Shown here piece by piece: positions 4,725 to 8,036 of a stretch of DNA of 8,036 nt. Within the stretch, counting starts at the first letter, position 1. Each line of letters begins with the position of its first letter. Source of the stretch: an uncultured Eubacteriales bacterium (lineage in GTDB: Bacteria > Bacillota > Clostridia > Peptostreptococcales > Anaerovoracaceae). Location of the stretch: contig CAJUEB010000111.1 in the NCBI GenBank assembly GCA_910585135.1, positions 1 to 8,036 on the forward strand, in the 5' to 3' direction. Made by a program: the position numbers and the translations under genes. The notes beneath the pieces were generated by a model. It had not been told where the DNA came from and ran no database searches. It worked only from the letters and a program-made list of their open reading frames with translations.

Positions 4725-5477
4725 CTATTCGGCTAATGTGAGCAGCTCCGGCTCACCGTCTGTTATAACGACCGTATTCTCATAATGTGCCGATAGCTTC
4801 CCGTCCAGGGTAACGACAGTCCAATCATTTGAGAGCGTCTGCACATCGTATCCGCCTTCACAGATCATCGGCTCGATCGCAAAGGTCATTCCCTTGGCAA
4901 GGCGCGGACCTCTTCCGGCTTTGCCGTAATTGGGAATCTGCGGTTCTTCGTGCATTTTCTGGCCGACGCCGTGACCCACAAAATCCCTGATGACCGAAAA
5001 GCCTTCGCTTTCCACCTTTGTCTGTACGGCATGGGATATGTCGGAAAGCCTACAGCCTGCCCGGCAAAATTCCATTCCGGCAAAAAAGCTGTCCTTTGCT
5101 GCTGCGATGAGCCTTGCCGCTGTATCGCTGATTTTCCCTACCGGGTAAGTCCGCGCAGCGTCGCTTACATATCCTTTGTACGTTGCCCCGATATCCACAC
5201 TGACGATGTCGCCTTCCCTTAGCTTCCTTTTTTTATGCGGAATGCCATGGACAACCTCTTCGTTAATGGATACGCATGCGCTGGCCGGGAATCCATATAG
5301 GCCCTTAAAGGATGGTATCATACCCTGCTTCCTGATGGCGTCCTCAACGAACCTATCGATATCCATCGTAGAGATACCAGGCTTTACAAAATCCTTCAAA
5401 TCCTTGAGGATGAGGCCTGTCACCCTGCCCGCTTCTCTCATTAGCTCTATTTCCTGATCGGATTTGACAATGATCAT
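4725..5477 (-). CDS. map: Methionine aminopeptidase, type I
   Basis: The 250-residue pita-bread metallopeptidase removes the initiator methionine from new proteins. All five metal ligands are present. Counted from the upstream ATG at 5483 they fall at D97 (SVDIGA), D108 (VSDAART), H171 (VGHGVG), E204 (FAIEPM) and E235 (YENTVV), the same numbers as in Escherichia coli. SINEEVVHGIPHKK contains the conserved substrate-pocket histidine. Two starts are possible. ATG 5483 overlaps the adk stop as ATGA. ATG 5477 gives MIIVKSDQEIELMREAG and has an AGGTGA site at 6-nt spacing, so I prefer it. The tight junction with adk suggests translational coupling. Neighbours adk and infA match the usual order. 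Confidence 0.97.
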   Translation of the reverse strand: MIIVKSDQEIELMREAGRVTGLILKDLKDFVKPGISTMDIDRFVEDAIRKQGMIPSFKGLYGFPASACVSINEEVVHGIPHKKRKLREGDIVSVDIGATYKGYVSDAARTYPVGKISDTAARLIAAAKDSFFAGMEFCRAGCRLSDISHAVQTKVESEGFSVIRDFVGHGVGQKMHEEPQIPNYGKAGRGPRLAKGMTFAIEPMICEGGYDVQTLSNDWTVVTLDGKLSAHYENTVVITDGEPELLTLAE

Positions 5478-5479
5478 CG

Positions 5480-6124
5480 TCATTCACCTAATACGTCTGC
5501 GATAGCGTTGAATACATTTTCCAGTCCGATCGCACCATCAATGTGGGCGATGTTTCCGGCTTTTTCATAGTAGTCAACGAGCGGTTTTGTTTCGTTATTA
5601 TAAACTTCAATTCGATTGGCTGCTGTTTCTTCGTTATCGTCTTTTCTCTGTTCCAGCTCTGCCCCACAAACGTCACAGATTCCCTCTTTTTTCGGCGGGA
5701 TATTCACGATGTGGTAAGACGCACCGCATTTTTTGCAGACTCTTCTGCCTGTCAGCCTGATCATCAGCTCTTCCTTCTCAACCTCGATGTCCAGGACGTG
5801 GTCGATCTTCTTTCCCTGTGCGGCAAGAAACTCATCCAGCTTTTCTGCCTGGAAAACAGTTCTCGGGAATCCATCCAGCAGGAATCCGTTCTTGCAATCC
5901 TCAGCCTTAAGCCTGTCTGTCGCAATTTCCACAACCAGCTCATCTGGAACGAGCTGTCCCTTGTTCATATACTCTTGAGCCTTCTTTCCCAGTTCCGTAC
6001 CTTGCTTAATATTGGCTCTGAATATATCACCTGTTGAGATATGAGGAATCTTATACTTCTCAACGATTTTAACTGCCTGGGTGCCTTTGCCTGCTCCCGG
6101 AGGGCCTAATAAAATTAAATTCAT
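5480..6124 (-). CDS. adk: Adenylate kinase (zinc-lid form)
   Basis: This 214-residue enzyme interconverts ATP + AMP and 2 ADP in the cytoplasm. The P-loop GPPGAGKGT is at 7-15, the AMP-binding STGDIFR at 30-36, and LLDGFPRT at 82-89. The LID opens with LTGRRVCKKCG and carries Cys 130, 133, 150 and 153, the structural zinc site common in Gram-positive adenylate kinases and absent from the Escherichia coli enzyme. It begins behind an AGGAGGT site that overlaps the secY stop region, with a 13-nt gap to secY. Its TGA stop overlaps a possible map ATG. The secY-adk-map order is standard for Bacillota. Confidence 0.98.
   Translation of the reverse strand: MNLILLGPPGAGKGTQAVKIVEKYKIPHISTGDIFRANIKQGTELGKKAQEYMNKGQLVPDELVVEIATDRLKAEDCKNGFLLDGFPRTVFQAEKLDEFLAAQGKKIDHVLDIEVEKEELMIRLTGRRVCKKCGASYHIVNIPPKKEGICDVCGAELEQRKDDNEETAANRIEVYNNETKPLVDYYEKAGNIAHIDGAIGLENVFNAIADVLGE
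5484..5489 (-). promoter_or_regulatory. Ribosome binding site of map within the end of adk
   Basis: AGGTGA sits inside the last adk codons. It directly abuts the first candidate map ATG (5483) and is six bases from the second (5477), the normal distance. This argues for the second ATG as the main start and ties map translation to ribosomes finishing adk. Confidence 0.55.
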
Positions 6125-6137
6125 ATCCTACCTCCTG

Positions 6138-7421
6138 CTATTTCAGAAAACCTGAATAGTTTCTCATTACCATCTGTTGTTCGAGCTGCTTCATGGTATC
6201 CAGCGCAACGCCTACCGCAATCAGCAGTGATGTACCGCCGAAATGGAAGTTAAGTCCGCCAAGCTGACTGACAAGCGTTGGCAAAATGGCAACAGCTGCC
6301 AAGAAAATTGCTCCCACAAAGGTAATTCTTGTCATTACTCTGTTTAAGTATTCAACAGTTGCCTTTCCTGGCCTGATTCCCGGAATAAATCCGCCGTTTG
6401 CCTTCATGTTCTGCGCAACCTCCATCGGATTGAAGGTTACCGAAGTATAAAAATACGTGAAGAATATGATCAGCAATACATTAAATGCAGCATATACCCA
6501 TACGCCCGGAGTTCCCAACGGTGACAGCCACTTTTCGATCCATGCAGCAACACCGCTTTCCGTATCCATAAAATAGGTAATCGTAAGCGGGAACTGCAAA
6601 AACGACATTGCGAAGATTACCGGAATTACACCTGCCTGGTTGACCTTGAGCGGAATATGCGTCGCCTGTCCGCCATACATCTTCCTGCCCACTACTCTCT
6701 TGGCATACTGCACCGGGATTCTTCTCTGTCCTTGCTGTACATAGATGATGCCAACGATTACCAGCACGCAGAAGATCAAGAAGATGATCAGCGTAACGAT
6801 GCTCATGCTTCCATCCTGAAGCTTCACCCAAATCTGCTGGATTGCAGAAGGCAGCCTCGATACGATTCCTGCGAAGATAATCAGGGAGATGCCGTTTCCG
6901 ATACCATGTTCATTGATCTGCTCACCGAGCCACATCAAGAATGCTGTACCTGCTGTGAGAACCAGTACGATTACAGCAATTGAGAAGAAATCGGTACTGA
7001 TCAATGCCTGCCTGAAAAGTCCTACCGACACACCAATTGCCTGAATGACAGCCAATATAACTGTCAAGTATCTGGTGTACTGGGCGATCTTTTTTCTGCC
7101 TTCGTTTCCCTCTCTTGCCAGCCGCTCCAATGACGGAATGGCGATGGTCAAGAGCTGGATGATGATGGAGGCTGTAATGTATGGCGTAATGCTCAGTGCA
7201 AATATCGTAAATTGGCTGAATGCACCTCCGGAGAACAGATTGAACAGAGCAAAAAGTCCTGTTTCGCTGTCAAAAGTCTGAGTAAGAATGTCCCTGTCGA
7301 TCCCTGGAACCGGGATTTGAGAGCCCACTCTGAAGATCAGCAGCATAAGCAGCGTAAATATGATCTTCTTCCTGATATCAGGAATGTTCCAAGCCTTTGC
7401 AACTGTTCTGATCATCTCCAT
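6138..7421 (-). CDS. secY: Protein translocase subunit SecY
   Basis: This 427-residue membrane protein is the pore of the general secretion channel, working with SecE, SecG and SecA. About ten hydrophobic segments are seen, the first at roughly 17-37. Family signatures include VGSQIPVPGID (32-42), the long cytosolic loop GQRRIPVQYAKR then NQAGVIPVIFA (231-271), and the SecA/ribosome-contact loop TSVTFNPMEVAQNMK then GFIPGIRPG (326-352). The length is standard. The ATG shares one base with the rplO stop (TAATG) and has AGGTG five bases upstream, which supports this start over the internal ATG six bases later. Its place between rplO and adk is the common spc-operon order. Confidence 0.98.
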   Translation of the reverse strand: MEMIRTVAKAWNIPDIRKKIIFTLLMLLIFRVGSQIPVPGIDRDILTQTFDSETGLFALFNLFSGGAFSQFTIFALSITPYITASIIIQLLTIAIPSLERLAREGNEGRKKIAQYTRYLTVILAVIQAIGVSVGLFRQALISTDFFSIAVIVLVLTAGTAFLMWLGEQINEHGIGNGISLIIFAGIVSRLPSAIQQIWVKLQDGSMSIVTLIIFLIFCVLVIVGIIYVQQGQRRIPVQYAKRVVGRKMYGGQATHIPLKVNQAGVIPVIFAMSFLQFPLTITYFMDTESGVAAWIEKWLSPLGTPGVWVYAAFNVLLIIFFTYFYTSVTFNPMEVAQNMKANGGFIPGIRPGKATVEYLNRVMTRITFVGAIFLAAVAILPTLVSQLGGLNFHFGGTSLLIAVGVALDTMKQLEQQMVMRNYSGFLK

Positions 7422-7861
7422 TAGATCACCTCTGCCTTCCCTCCGGCAGATTCAATTTTTTCTACCGCAGTCTTGCTGAACTTATGAGCCTGAACGGTCA
7501 GATTCTTTTCCAGTGTTCCGTCGCCCAGGATCTTAATGCCATCCTTAACCTGTTTCACAACGCCAAGTTCCTTCAGCAATTCCGGCGTAACCACAGTGCC
7601 TGCTTCAAATCTGTTCAGATCCTTTACGTTTAAAATAGTGTATTCAGTTCTCCAAATGTTGGTAAATCCTCTTTTCGGAATTCGTCTGTAAAGAGGCATC
7701 TGTCCGCCTTCGAAGCCAGGTCTTACGCCGCCGCCGCTTCTTGAGTTCTGTCCGTTCATACCTCGTCCGGCAGTCGTTCCCAGTCCAGATGCCGTTCCGC
7801 GGCCTTTTCTTTTTCGCGCTTTTGTTGCGCCTTCGACCGCTCTTAATTCATGCAGTTTCAT
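7421..7861 (-). CDS. rplO: 50S ribosomal protein L15
   Basis: This 146-residue protein begins MKLHELRAVEGATKARKRKG. It carries the glycine-rich basic extension RSGGGVRPGFEGGQMPLYRR (about 41-60) followed by IPKRGFTN, the part that threads into 23S rRNA, and a C-terminal globular domain ending GGKAEVI. L15 joins late in large-subunit assembly. The segment TTAGRGMNGQNSRSGG has Met-Asn where many orthologues have His-Lys, a modest change. The ribosome binding site AGGAGGTG lies in the 21-nt gap after rpmD. Its stop overlaps the secY start by one base. Confidence 0.98.
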   Translation of the reverse strand: MKLHELRAVEGATKARKRKGRGTASGLGTTAGRGMNGQNSRSGGGVRPGFEGGQMPLYRRIPKRGFTNIWRTEYTILNVKDLNRFEAGTVVTPELLKELGVVKQVKDGIKILGDGTLEKNLTVQAHKFSKTAVEKIESAGGKAEVI

Positions 7862-7882
7862 TTCTTTCTTGCACCTCCTATC

Positions 7883-8036
7883 CTATAGTTCTTCTACAGT
7901 CAAAAGATGCGATACCTTGTTTACTGCGCCTCTTGTTACAGGGGAGTCAACAAGCTCAACCGACTGGTGCATCTTCTTCAGTCCTAACGCTTCTACAACT
8001 TTTTTCTGCTTTGGGGAAGCGCCAATAACACTTTTT
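7883..8036 (-). CDS. rpmD: 50S ribosomal protein L30 (5' end cut by window edge)
   Basis: The last 50 codons and TAG stop are present; the beginning, probably fewer than ten residues, lies beyond the right edge. The readable part opens KSVIGASPKQKKVVEALGLK and ends NKVSHLLTVEEL, the standard L30 pattern of a short ferredoxin-like large-subunit protein. Its place directly before rplO is the usual spc-operon order, where rpsE would lie outside the window. Confidence 0.96.
   Translation of the reverse strand, partial: KSVIGASPKQKKVVEALGLKKMHQSVELVDSPVTRGAVNKVSHLLTVEEL

Overview
The window is a ribosomal-protein and housekeeping operon read entirely on the minus strand, the spc/alpha cluster. 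Its downstream (left) end meets a lysine riboswitch and the 5' part of a transporter gene. Gene order, strong GGAGG-type ribosome binding sites, a four-cysteine adenylate kinase lid and rpsD lying inside the alpha cluster point to a Bacillota bacterium, most likely a member of the Clostridia. I cannot name the species.

In the direction of transcription (right to left) the order is: rpmD (L30, 5' end cut by the window edge), rplO (L15), secY, adk, map, infA (IF1), rpmJ (L36), a 520-nt gap, rpsM (S13), rpsK (S11), rpsD (S4), a 149-nt gap with three stem-loops, rpoA, rplQ (L17), the lysine riboswitch with its terminator, a roughly 208-nt leader, and an NhaC-family transporter gene that runs off the left edge. 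Most genes are tightly packed: rplO/secY share one base, adk/map lie in an ATGA context, and most other gaps are 14 to 22 nt. The core genes make ribosomal proteins, the translocon pore, the enzyme that removes N-terminal methionine, an initiation factor and the RNA polymerase alpha subunit, which is the usual co-regulated growth module.

Three stretches are not ordinary operon. (1) 689-913 is a clear L-box lysine riboswitch. Conserved L-box segments, a perfect 7-bp kissing-loop pair, a terminator and a competing antiterminator can all be traced by eye. It controls the NhaC-family gene, which is therefore best read as a lysine transporter rather than a housekeeping sodium/proton antiporter. 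(2) 3840-4359, between rpmJ and rpsM, is unusually long and holds a 69-nt interrupted inverted repeat, alternative hairpins and a chain of overlapping mini-ORFs. It looks like an inserted repeat-type element plus the rpsM leader. (3) 2266-2414, between rpsD and rpoA, holds a 69-nt long-armed hairpin that starts in the rpsD stop codon, then two shorter hairpins. No transposase, CRISPR array, tRNA or rRNA is seen. The riboswitch belongs to a known class. The two structured gaps are the parts I cannot explain.
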